Source: an uncultured Eubacteriales bacterium (lineage in GTDB: Bacteria; Bacillota; Clostridia; Oscillospirales; CAG-382). Taken from it: a stretch of DNA of 63,292 nucleotides. The DNA lies in contig CAKSUT010000013.1 of the NCBI GenBank assembly GCA_934502885.1, positions 1-63,292 of the forward strand, given 5' to 3'. The notes below the pieces were generated by a model. The model did not search any database. It was given only the letters and a program-made list of their open reading frames with translations, and was not told the DNA's origin. The first letter of the stretch is position 1, and every line of letters begins with the position of its first letter. Positions 50,060 through 58,080 of this stretch are shown piece by piece. Made by a program: the position numbers and the translations under genes.

Positions 50060-51982
50060 ATGGCAATACTTAAACAAAAATTCGTGACGGTGCGGACCGC
50101 TGCGGAAAATCTCGACCGTGTGCTGTCGGTGCTTGCCGCTGACGGTGATTTCTTCGCCGAGACCCCCGACGCCGCCGGAAAGAACACACGCTTTGCCGCA
50201 GACGCCGGTGAACAGAACCCCTATTCGGCAATGGCGGAGAGGATAGCCGCACTTTCGGAGGAAATAAACGTCATAGGCGTAAAGCCCGGAGTTAAAAAGG
50301 GTGCGTCCGGCGCGGCAAAGAAAAACAGCGGCACGGGCGGCGACGGTTTTATCAACGGCGTTGCGGACTACATAGAGAAGAGTTCCGAAAAGCTCTCGGA
50401 GCTTACGCATACCTGTGATTCCATAAAGCACGCACTCGACGAGGACAACAAGATTCTCGAACAGCTCGGTCACTTAAAGGGAGTCGATATCCCGATAGAG
50501 GAGCTGTTCAGCTTCAAGTTCTTCAAAATACGTTTCGGTTATATCCCGGCGGAAAACTACGAACGTCTCAAGATGTACCTCGGCGGCATGAAGAGCGCAA
50601 TCTTTACCCCTTTCAGCGAGGAAAAGGACAGCGTCTGGGGAATGTATTCGGTAATCGCACGCCGTGAGGACGAGGTCGACGCCTCCCTTGCCGCAATGGG
50701 CTTCAAGCGTGTGAGAATATCCGAGAGGGTAACGGGCAATCCCGAAAAGGCGTATGAGACCTTCTCGAAAGAGCTTGCCGAGATAAAGCAGGGATACGAC
50801 GACGTACACGCAGAGCTTATGACTTTTGCCGGTGAGCTTGCGGAAAAGCTGCCGTCGTTCTCCGAGGAACTCTCCGTGATGTCTGAGGCGTTTGAGCTGA
50901 GACGAAAGACGGTCATAAACGGAGAGACTGCGTCGATAGGCGGCTGGGTGAGCGCAAAGAGACTTGCAGACTTTGAAAAGAAGCTTACGGAATGTGCCGG
51001 CGGCGTTACGGTAACGTCGAATGACCCCGGCGACACCAACCTCACTCCCCCCACAAAGCTCAAAAACCTTGCGATATTCCGTCCGTTCGAGAGCTTCGTC
51101 ACAATGTACGGCGCACCTGCCTACAACGAAACCGACCCGACGGTGATGTTCGCTCTCACGTACTCGATATTCTTCGGACTTATGTTCGGCGACGTCGGAC
51201 AGGGAGCGGTAATAATGCTCGTCGGACTCTTCCTCTACTTCGTGAAGCACGTGAACCTCGGCGGCATATTCGCTTTCGTCGGTGCGTTCGCAATAGGCGG
51301 AGGATTCCTCTACGGCTCGGTCTTCGGAAACGAGGAGCTGATACACGGCTTGTTCGTGCCGAGTGAGAACATAAACGGAACGCTTCTTGCCGCCGTGTCG
51401 ATAGGCGTCGTCATGATAATCGTGTGCGGCATTGTCAACATCATAAACGGAATACGGCAGAAAAAGGTCGATAAATACCTGCTCTCACCGAACGGTCTTG
51501 TGGGCATCGCATTCTACGTTTCCGCACTCGTCGCCGCTCTCGGTATGTTCGGCATGATAGAGTCATCGATAGTCCCGATAGGCGTGCTGACTGCGGTGAT
51601 TGTCGTTTGCACGGTGCTTCTCTTCGTGAGAGAGCCGCTCTCGAAGCTTCTCGAGAAACGCCGCGACTGGCTGCCGTCGAACATAGGCGAGTCGGTTGCC
51701 GAGAACTTCTTCGAGCTTTTCGAGGTCGTGCTTTCCTACGTCACAAACACCATCTCGTTTATCCGTATCGGCGCATTCGCACTCAGCCATGCCGGCATGA
51801 TGACGGTCGTTTATCTGCTTGCTTCAACGCCGACCGGCTACAATCCCGTGATACTCGTGATAGGAAATCTCGTCGTTATCGGCGTCGAGGGACTTATCGT
51901 CGGAATACAGGTTCTGAGACTTGAGTTCTACGAGCTGTTCAGCAGATTCTATTCCGGAGACGGAAGAAGCGCAAAGCAATAA
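50060..51982 (+). CDS. ntpI: V-type ATP synthase subunit I (a subunit, membrane stator)
   Basis: 640 residues: soluble N-terminal half with long coiled coils (to about 330), then seven to eight membrane helices (ALTYSIFFGLMFGDVGQGAV, VISYVTNTISFIRIGAFALSHAG). The arginine of FIRIGAFALSHAG is the conserved stator arginine facing the c ring. The segment PTKLKNLAIFRPFESFVTMYGAPAYNETDPT is diagnostic of the family. It carries the ion half-channels. Confidence 0.95.
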   Translation: MAILKQKFVTVRTAAENLDRVLSVLAADGDFFAETPDAAGKNTRFAADAGEQNPYSAMAERIAALSEEINVIGVKPGVKKGASGAAKKNSGTGGDGFINGVADYIEKSSEKLSELTHTCDSIKHALDEDNKILEQLGHLKGVDIPIEELFSFKFFKIRFGYIPAENYERLKMYLGGMKSAIFTPFSEEKDSVWGMYSVIARREDEVDASLAAMGFKRVRISERVTGNPEKAYETFSKELAEIKQGYDDVHAELMTFAGELAEKLPSFSEELSVMSEAFELRRKTVINGETASIGGWVSAKRLADFEKKLTECAGGVTVTSNDPGDTNLTPPTKLKNLAIFRPFESFVTMYGAPAYNETDPTVMFALTYSIFFGLMFGDVGQGAVIMLVGLFLYFVKHVNLGGIFAFVGAFAIGGGFLYGSVFGNEELIHGLFVPSENINGTLLAAVSIGVVMIIVCGIVNIINGIRQKKVDKYLLSPNGLVGIAFYVSALVAALGMFGMIESSIVPIGVLTAVIVVCTVLLFVREPLSKLLEKRRDWLPSNIGESVAENFFELFEVVLSYVTNTISFIRIGAFALSHAGMMTVVYLLASTPTGYNPVILVIGNLVVIGVEGLIVGIQVLRLEFYELFSRFYSGDGRSAKQ

Positions 51983-52083
51983 GCGCGGACAGCGTTGTTA
52001 TAAAGTTTCGGTCAACCGTCAAAGAGAACCGCGCACATTCGCGACATACAACGATAAATACATAATGAGAAAGGACACACACC

Positions 52084-52536
52084 ATGAACACAATAGTTTT
52101 CGTATCTCTTTTCGCACTGACACTCATTCCTCTCGCACTTAATTTTCTCGGAGTAACAAAGACAGTATCCGCAAAGAAAAAGGCTCTTGCTGTAAACATC
52201 GTATCGGTATTCGCAGTATGCCTTCTCGCTTTCTGCTTCACCACAGGTACGGTATTCGCAGCCGACGCCGGCGAAGCTGAAGCCGCAGGTGAAGCCTACT
52301 ACGCTCTCGAACACGTAAGCATGGGCGCCGGCGTCGGTATGTTCGCCGCAGCTCTCGCTACCGCCGTTTCCTGCATAGGCGCAGGTATCGCCGTTGCAAG
52401 CGCCGCCTCCGCCGCAATAGGCGCTATCTCCGAGAACCCCGGCGTATTCGGTAAGGCGATGATCTTCGTTGCGCTTGCAGAGGGCGTTGCGCTCTACGGT
52501 ATGCTTATCTCCATTCAGATTATCAACCTTATGTAA
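52084..52536 (+). CDS. ntpK: V-type ATP synthase subunit K (c-ring proteolipid) with extra N-terminal segment
   Basis: 150 residues, ATG 52084 after AAAGGACAC. Residues 78-150 form one c-type hairpin with the ion-binding glutamate in ALAEGVALYG and the glycine/alanine-rich helix AVSCIGAGIAVASAASAA. In front lie two more hydrophobic segments (4-25 and 35-58) and a short acidic linker (ADAGEAEAAGEAYY). So the rotor unit is a single hairpin preceded by two extra helices, which may act as an uncleaved insertion signal or be removed. Confidence 0.9.
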   Translation: MNTIVFVSLFALTLIPLALNFLGVTKTVSAKKKALAVNIVSVFAVCLLAFCFTTGTVFAADAGEAEAAGEAYYALEHVSMGAGVGMFAAALATAVSCIGAGIAVASAASAAIGAISENPGVFGKAMIFVALAEGVALYGMLISIQIINLM

Positions 52537-52556
52537 TTTTCCCCGGGGTACTTTCT

Positions 52557-52865
52557 ATGAAAATGTACGTTATATGCGACAACACCGACACTCTCACGGG
52601 AATGAGACTTGCCGGAGTCGAGGGAAAGGTCGTGCATGACAGAGCCGGCGTCATAGAGACGATAAAAGAGACGGCGGCGAGAGACGATGTGTCGGTGGTG
52701 CTGATAACGTCGGTTCTCAAAGGACTCTGCAACGACTATCTCTCGGATTTTATGAAAAAGCACCCCGAGCCGCTGTTTCTCGAGATCCCCGACAGACACG
52801 GCGCAGGGCGCGAACACGGTTCGATAGCGAAGTTTATCGAGAGCTCGATAGGACTCAAGCTGTGA
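52557..52865 (+). CDS. ntpF: V-type ATP synthase subunit F
   Basis: 102 residues with an alternating alpha/beta pattern: MYVICDNTDTLTGMRLAGVEG, VSVVLITSVLKG, PEPLFLEIPDRHG. This is the small central-stalk subunit F. It starts 20 bases after subunit K. No AGGAGG is visible; CGGGGTAC may serve. Confidence 0.88.
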   Translation: MKMYVICDNTDTLTGMRLAGVEGKVVHDRAGVIETIKETAARDDVSVVLITSVLKGLCNDYLSDFMKKHPEPLFLEIPDRHGAGREHGSIAKFIESSIGLKL

Positions 52866-52902
52866 TTTGCATAACAATCCCCTTATCGAAGGAAGGACAG
52901 AT

Positions 52903-53508
52903 ATGGACAACATAAGAATGCCGTATTCGGACGAGGAAAAAATAGCGCACTTTTTCCGCGAGGTCGGACGCGAGTTTGACAGACGGGAAAAGGAACAGAA
53001 CGCCGCCCTCGAAAAAGAGCGTGAAGCGGCAGTTGAAAAGGCACGTGCGGATATCGCCGCCGAAATAACCGCCTACAAAAATGCGAAAATCGGAGAGTAT
53101 ATGTCGGAGCTTTCCGGCAAAACCTCAAGGGAAATACTCGACGCAAAGCACAAGAGCCTTTCGGCGACGGAGAAGTTCATCGATGAAATAAGAGCATGCG
53201 TCGAAAGGAAGCTGCGTGAGTTTACGGCGGACGAGGACAAATACTTCGTTTACCTCGTAAATTCCTGCAAGAGAGCCGCCGCATTCGTCGGAGAGGGCTT
53301 TGAGATGTACCTTTCGCCGCAGGACGCCGAACGCTTCGGAGAAAAGCTTGCCGATGCCGCCGGTATGCTCTGCACGGTAAACCCCGACGAAACAATAAAG
53401 CTCGGCGGACTTCGTATGTGTCAGAACGACAGAGGCATTTCGGTTGACGAAACCCTCGACGCAAAGCTCGACGGAAAAATGGACGAGTTTGCAAAATCCG
53501 GAATCTGA
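52903..53508 (+). CDS. ntpE: V-type ATP synthase subunit E
   Basis: 201 residues from ATG 52903 (AAGGAAGGA upstream). Long charged N-terminal helix (EKIAHFFREVGREFDRREKEQNAALEKEREAAVEKA) and a mixed C-terminal domain, the layout of the peripheral stalk subunit E that pairs with the first gene product of the operon. Confidence 0.86.
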   Translation: MDNIRMPYSDEEKIAHFFREVGREFDRREKEQNAALEKEREAAVEKARADIAAEITAYKNAKIGEYMSELSGKTSREILDAKHKSLSATEKFIDEIRACVERKLREFTADEDKYFVYLVNSCKRAAAFVGEGFEMYLSPQDAERFGEKLADAAGMLCTVNPDETIKLGGLRMCQNDRGISVDETLDAKLDGKMDEFAKSGI

Positions 53509-53535
53509 CGTGACACGAAAGGAAGGAATTTCCCA

Positions 53536-55299
53536 ATGGATTATTCAATTTACGGAATAAACGGACCGATAGTCAGGATCCTCGGCAAAACCGACCTCTT
53601 TCTCCACGAAACGGTGAACGTCGGAAACGAGGGACTTGTCGGCGAGGTCACGTCGGTGAACAGCAGTGAAACCGTAATACAGGTCTACGAGAATACAACG
53701 GGACTCCGTCCCGGAGAACCCGTTCACGGAAACGGCACGGCACTGTCGGCAACTCTCGGTCCGGGACTTCTCTCGGGTATATACGACGGCATCTGCCGAC
53801 CGCTGACCGAAATAGAAAAGAAGAGCGGCGCGTTTATCGGCAGAGGTATAAATGTGCCGACGATATCGCTCACGAAAAAGTGGAAGCTCACTCTTAAGGT
53901 AAAGTCCGGCGATGTGCTTCGCGAGGGTATGATTTACGGCACTTGCCCCGAAACCTCGTCGGTAGAGCACAGATTCACCGTGCCTGTCGGCTTTGAGGGC
54001 GGCGTTGTCGAAAGCACCGTGCCGGACGGCGAGTATACCGTGGAAGAGCCTATAGTCAAGGTAAACGTCGGAGGCAAGACGAAAGAGCTTACCATGATGA
54101 CGAAGTGGCCCGTAAGACAGCCGAGACCTGCCGCAGAAAGACTCGAACCGACCGTTCCCCTTATCACCGGTCAGCGTGTCATCGACAGCCTTTTCCCCAT
54201 AGCAAAGGGCGGTGCGGCGGCAATACCGGGCGGCTTCGGTACGGGTAAAACAATGCTCCAGCATCAGCTTGCAAAGTGGAGCGACGCCGACATAATCGTC
54301 TACATCGGCTGCGGTGAGCGAGGAAACGAAATGACTCAGGTTCTCGAGGAGTTCTCAAAGCTTGTTGACCCCAAAAACGGCAAGAGTATGCTCGACAGAA
54401 CCATTCTCATAGCGAACACCTCGAATATGCCGGTTGCGGCTCGTGAAGCGTCGATATACACGGGAGTCACCCTTGCGGAGTATTACCGTGACATGGGTTA
54501 CGACGTTGCCGTGATGGCGGACTCCACCTCCCGTTGGGCGGAGGCTCTGCGTGAAATATCGGGACGACTCGAGGAAATGCCTGCCGAAGAGGGATTCCCG
54601 GCGTACCTGCCCTCGAGACTTTCGGCGTTCTACGAAAGAGCCGGCTACTACAAAACCCTTTCGGGCGCAAACGGCTCGGTTACGATAATAGGTGCGGTGT
54701 CGCCGCAGGGCAACGACTTTTCCGAACCCGTAACGCAGAACACAAAGCGTTTTATCCGCTGTTTCTGGGCGCTCGATAAGCCGCTCGCATACGCAAGACA
54801 TTACCCGGCGATAAACTGGAACACGTCTTACAGCGAGTATTCCGGCACTCTCGACGCATGGTTCAAGGAAAAGCTCTCGCCGGAGTTTGTGTCGCTTCGC
54901 ACGGAGCTTAGGAAGATTCTCGGCGAGGAAGCGTCGCTTATGGACATAGTAAAGCTCATAGGCTCCGACCTTCTTGCCGACGACCAAAAGCTCATTCTCG
55001 ATACGGCAAAGCTCATAAGAACCGGCTTCTTACAGCAGAACGCCGTCGTTGCGTCGGACACCTATGCGCCGCTTGACAAACAGCTTGCGATGATGAGAGC
55101 GATAGTCCGTCTCTACGAGGGCGCAAGAAAGCTTATAGCGAAGCAGATTCCCGTGTCGCAGATACGCGACAGCGGCATATACGAAAAAATAGGCAGAATG
55201 AAGTTCGATATATCCGCCGACAACATGGATAAGTTCGATGCACTTTATGCAGATATAGACCGTGCGCTCGCCGCAATCGACGAAAAGTACAACGGCTGA
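53536..55299 (+). CDS. ntpA: V-type ATP synthase catalytic subunit A
   Basis: 587 residues, the normal length. Walker A GGFGTGKT near residues 232-239 (relatives usually have GAFGSGKT-like sequences), catalytic glutamate in GCGERGNEMTQVL, and the long non-homologous insert (residues 115-190) typical of subunit A. YVTGPERWAEALREISGRLEEMPAEEGFPAYL-type region present as SRWAEALREISGRLEEMP. ATP is hydrolysed or made here. Confidence 0.96.
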   Translation: MDYSIYGINGPIVRILGKTDLFLHETVNVGNEGLVGEVTSVNSSETVIQVYENTTGLRPGEPVHGNGTALSATLGPGLLSGIYDGICRPLTEIEKKSGAFIGRGINVPTISLTKKWKLTLKVKSGDVLREGMIYGTCPETSSVEHRFTVPVGFEGGVVESTVPDGEYTVEEPIVKVNVGGKTKELTMMTKWPVRQPRPAAERLEPTVPLITGQRVIDSLFPIAKGGAAAIPGGFGTGKTMLQHQLAKWSDADIIVYIGCGERGNEMTQVLEEFSKLVDPKNGKSMLDRTILIANTSNMPVAAREASIYTGVTLAEYYRDMGYDVAVMADSTSRWAEALREISGRLEEMPAEEGFPAYLPSRLSAFYERAGYYKTLSGANGSVTIIGAVSPQGNDFSEPVTQNTKRFIRCFWALDKPLAYARHYPAINWNTSYSEYSGTLDAWFKEKLSPEFVSLRTELRKILGEEASLMDIVKLIGSDLLADDQKLILDTAKLIRTGFLQQNAVVASDTYAPLDKQLAMMRAIVRLYEGARKLIAKQIPVSQIRDSGIYEKIGRMKFDISADNMDKFDALYADIDRALAAIDEKYNG

Positions 55300-55313
55300 C
55301 AGGAGGGGTTTTC

Positions 55314-56699
55314 GTGAATATAGAATACAGCGGAATAAAAGACGTAAACGGTCCTCTTATGGTGGTTGACGGTGTGAGAGGCGCGTGCTACGAGGAAATC
55401 GTGGACGTTATCTGCCGCGGCGGCGAGAAGAGACTCGGACGTGTCATACAGATAGACGGCGACCGCGCGGTCGTGCAGATATTCGAGGGTACGGAGGGTA
55501 TTTCTCTCTCGAACACACGCATAAAGCTCACGGGAAAGCCGATGGAGCTTGCCGTTTCCCCCGATATGCTCGGACGTATTTTCGACGGCGCAGGAAAGCC
55601 CAAGGACAATTTCGGTCCGGTCGTCAGCCGTGACAAGAGAGACATAAACGGCGCACCGATAAACCCCGTTTCCCGTGACTACCCCCACGACTACATCCGC
55701 ACGGGCGTGTCGTCGATAGACGGACTTTCAACGCTTATCAAAGGTCAGAAGCTCCCGATTTTTTCAGGCTCCGGCATGACCCACAACGAGCTTGCGGTGC
55801 AGATAGTAAAGCACGCAGGCACAGCCGACAGCGACAGCTACGGTATTGTATTCGCCGCAATGGGCGTAAAGAACGACGTTGCGAAGTACTTCATCAGAAG
55901 CTTTGAGGAAAGCGGAGTTCTCGAGAGAGTCGTTATGTTCCTAAATCTTGCGAACGACCCGATCATAGAGAGAACGCTCACACCGAGATGTGCGCTCACG
56001 GCGGCGGAGTATCTTGCGTTTGAGCACGATATGGATATACTTGTTATAATGACCGACATGACAAGCTATGCCGAGGCTCTCCGCGAGTTTTCGTCGGCAA
56101 AGGGAGAGATTCCGAGCCGTAAAGGCTTCCCGGGATATCTTTACAGCGACCTTGCGTCGATTTACGAAAGAGCCGGCAAGATAAAGGGCAAGAAGGGTTC
56201 GGTAACTCAGCTGCCGATTCTCACCATGCCGAACGACGACATCACGCACCCGATACCCGACCTCACTGGCTACATCACCGAGGGTCAGATAGTGCTTGAC
56301 CGTTCGCTTGAGCAGGCAGGCATCTTTCCGCCGGTGTCGGTGCTCATGTCGCTTTCTCGACTTATGAAGGACGGCATCGGAGCGGAGTACACGAGAGAAG
56401 ACCACAAGGCGATAATCAATCAGCTTTATTCGTCGTATGCCAAGGTTGCGGACGTGAGAAGCCTTGCGTCGGTAATAGGCGAGGAGGATCTGTCGGCGGT
56501 CGATAAGAAGTACCTCGAATTCGGACGTGAGTTTGAGTCGAGATTCGTCGGTCAGGGCTTCAATACGGCGAGAACCATAGAGGAAACGCTCGACCTCGGC
56601 TGGGAGCTTCTTGCAATGCTTCCCACAGAGGAGCTTGACAGACTCAGCACCGAGGAAATAGACAAGTACCTTGCAAAGTTCAAAAAGCAGGGCGAGTGA
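55314..56699 (+). CDS. ntpB: V-type ATP synthase subunit B (regulatory nucleotide-binding subunit)
   Basis: 461 residues from GTG 55314 with AGGAGGGG upstream. The degenerate P-loop FSGSGMTHNELA instead of a Walker A is the hallmark of non-catalytic subunit B. MTSYAEALREFSSAKGEIPSRKGFPGYLYSDLASIYERAG is clearly the family sequence in two stretches. Starts 14 bases after subunit A. Confidence 0.95.
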   Translation: MNIEYSGIKDVNGPLMVVDGVRGACYEEIVDVICRGGEKRLGRVIQIDGDRAVVQIFEGTEGISLSNTRIKLTGKPMELAVSPDMLGRIFDGAGKPKDNFGPVVSRDKRDINGAPINPVSRDYPHDYIRTGVSSIDGLSTLIKGQKLPIFSGSGMTHNELAVQIVKHAGTADSDSYGIVFAAMGVKNDVAKYFIRSFEESGVLERVVMFLNLANDPIIERTLTPRCALTAAEYLAFEHDMDILVIMTDMTSYAEALREFSSAKGEIPSRKGFPGYLYSDLASIYERAGKIKGKKGSVTQLPILTMPNDDITHPIPDLTGYITEGQIVLDRSLEQAGIFPPVSVLMSLSRLMKDGIGAEYTREDHKAIINQLYSSYAKVADVRSLASVIGEEDLSAVDKKYLEFGREFESRFVGQGFNTARTIEETLDLGWELLAMLPTEELDRLSTEEIDKYLAKFKKQGE

Positions 56700-56747
56700 G
56701 AGAAGCCGTATGGCGGCACAATTTCGGAATGAGAGGTGAAACGAGAG

Positions 56748-57377
56748 GTGGCAAATACTAAAACGGGCGTGTTCCCTACCAAGGGAAATCTTGCGGCGCT
56801 TAAGAAGCAATATTCTCTCGCAAAGCTCGGATATGAGCTTCTCGACCGAAAGCGCAACATAATGATGCGTGAAATGCTTGCCTACGCCGAGAATGCCGCA
56901 AAGATACAGGAGCAGACCGACAAAGCTTTCTTCGAGGCTTACGACGCACTGAAAATCGCGAACATCACCATGGGTCAGCAGAGAGTGCGCGAAACGGCGG
57001 GAGGAATAGCGGTCGAGGACAACGTGACGATACGAAGCAGGAGCGTCATGGGCGCGGAGCTTCCGGAGTACGTCGAAGTCCCCGAAACCACACCGTTGCA
57101 GTACAGCTTTTTCGGCACGGACGCCGAGATTGACGACGCATACATAAAGTTCAGACGCGCCTCGCGCCTTGCGGCACGTCAGGCGGCGACCGAGAACGGT
57201 GTGTACCGCCTTGCGTTTGCGATAAAACAGGCGCGCAAGCGTGCCAACGCACTCAAAAACGTCGTTATCCCCGACCTTGAAGAGAAAATTGCCTATATCT
57301 CCTCTTACCTCGAGGAAAAAGAGCGCGAAGAGTTCGGCTCCCTTAAACTCGTAAAAAAGAAAAAACACCAAGCGTAA
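56748..57377 (+). CDS. ntpD: V-type ATP synthase subunit D (central stalk)
   Basis: 209 residues. GTG 56748 has AGAGGTGA about eight bases upstream; GTG 56736 inside that site is less likely. PTKGNLAALKKQYSLAKLGYELLDRKRNIMMREM and the C-terminal helix KRANALKNVVIPDLEEKIAYISSYLEEKEREEFGSLK are diagnostic. Last gene of the operon; repeated element A starts 13 bases after the stop. Confidence 0.94.
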   Translation: MANTKTGVFPTKGNLAALKKQYSLAKLGYELLDRKRNIMMREMLAYAENAAKIQEQTDKAFFEAYDALKIANITMGQQRVRETAGGIAVEDNVTIRSRSVMGAELPEYVEVPETTPLQYSFFGTDAEIDDAYIKFRRASRLAARQAATENGVYRLAFAIKQARKRANALKNVVIPDLEEKIAYISSYLEEKEREEFGSLKLVKKKKHQA

Positions 57378-57390
57378 ACCGCAGGGCGAG

Positions 57391-57483
57391 AGGACGAGGG
57401 CTTACGAGGGCGCTCCGACGGCTTCTTTTCTTGAAAGAAAAGAAGCAAAAGAACTTCAAAAGCGCAAAGCTTTCGCTTTGCGC
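57391..57483 (+). repeat. Interspersed element A, copy 4 (after ntpD)
   Basis: GGACGAGGGCTTACGAGG, CTCCGACGG, a 24-base palindrome (CTTCTTTTCTT-GA-AAGAAAAGAAG), CAAAAGAACTTC and hairpin GCGCAAAGC/GCTTTGCGC. Confidence 0.85.
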
Positions 57484-57495
57484 GGATGGGTGTTT

Positions 57496-57570
57496 TGTGG
57501 AGGCATCGCAGACACCGAGGCTCCCCTGTGTAAGGGGAGCTGTCAGCGATAGCTGACTGAGGGGCTGTTA
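57496..57570 (+). repeat. Interspersed element C, copy 3
   Basis: TGGAGGCATCG, CCGAGGCTCCCCTGTGTAAG, GGGAGCTGTCAGCGATAGC, TGACTGAGGGGCTGTTAAT; same stems as copy 2 with GTCAGC-GATA-GCTGAC. Confidence 0.8.
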
Positions 57571-57599
57571 ATTTAGCACTATAATTGAATAAAATACCG

Positions 57600-57632
57600 A
57601 AGTCGGTCGCCATAAATTCAAGCGACCGACTT
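57600..57632 (+). repeat. Interspersed element E, copy 2 (11-bp stem hairpin)
   Basis: AAGTCGGTCGC and GCGACCGACTT pair perfectly; compared with copy 1 the inner six base pairs differ on both sides in a compensating way. Followed by ATTTTTGCCGAATCAGGCT. Confidence 0.8.
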
Positions 57633-57683
57633 AGATTTTTGCCGAATCAGGCTTTGTGGGGACTGTTGTGCAGCAAGCTGCAC

Positions 57684-57726
57684 GAGAGCAAATTGCTCCG
57701 TGCTTTGCACTCCGCAATTTCTCTCC
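57684..57726 (-). repeat. Interspersed element D, copy 4 (framed hairpin)
   Basis: On the minus strand GGAGAGAAAT ... ATTTGCTCTC enclose TTGCGGAG-type bases with TTGC/GCAA pairing, followed by GTGCAGCTTGCTGCAC. Confidence 0.75.
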
Positions 57727-57822
57727 ACGTCCTACGGTAAGCTTGCTTGATAGATTATTTCGCACAGCTCGACAATTTCATTTTTGCGAAGATGAGGCTC
57801 TTGGTGTGTACGTGAATTGAGG

Positions 57823-57946
57823 TTCGCATTCTCTCCATGGTATACCGTAGGGAACGGGCTTGCTCGTTCCGCACGAACCAAAGGCACGATTATTGTTTTC
57901 TCACCGCAGAACCGCAACAATCGGCAAGCACCATGCAAATATTGGC
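57823..57946 (-). repeat. Interspersed element B, copy 4
   Basis: Plus-strand order: TTCTCTCCATGGTATACCG, TAGGGAACGGGCTTG, GTTTTCTCACCGCAGAACC, GCAACAATCGGCAAGCACCA; lacks the ATTCTCC repeats of copies 2 and 3. Confidence 0.75.
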
Positions 57947-57991
57947 GTTTGTTAATTATCAAAAAAATTCCGGCAAATTTCAAAAAAACTC

Positions 57992-58020
57992 TTGCATTTT
58001 TTCACGCTGTGTAGTATACT
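57992..58020 (+). promoter_or_regulatory. Promoter of the rhamnosidase gene
   Basis: TTGCAT (57992-57997), 17-base spacer, TATACT (58015-58020), 60 bases before the ATG. Confidence 0.77.
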
Positions 58021-58080
58021 TGAGGTACAATGATTCATTACGCAATTAAACCAATCTCGCATATATGAAAGGAAGACAAC

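Noticed and set aside
55941..57371. 476-codon minus-strand open frame opposite ntpB and ntpD
   Set aside because: Antisense to two subunits with diagnostic family sequences; no binding site at its start.
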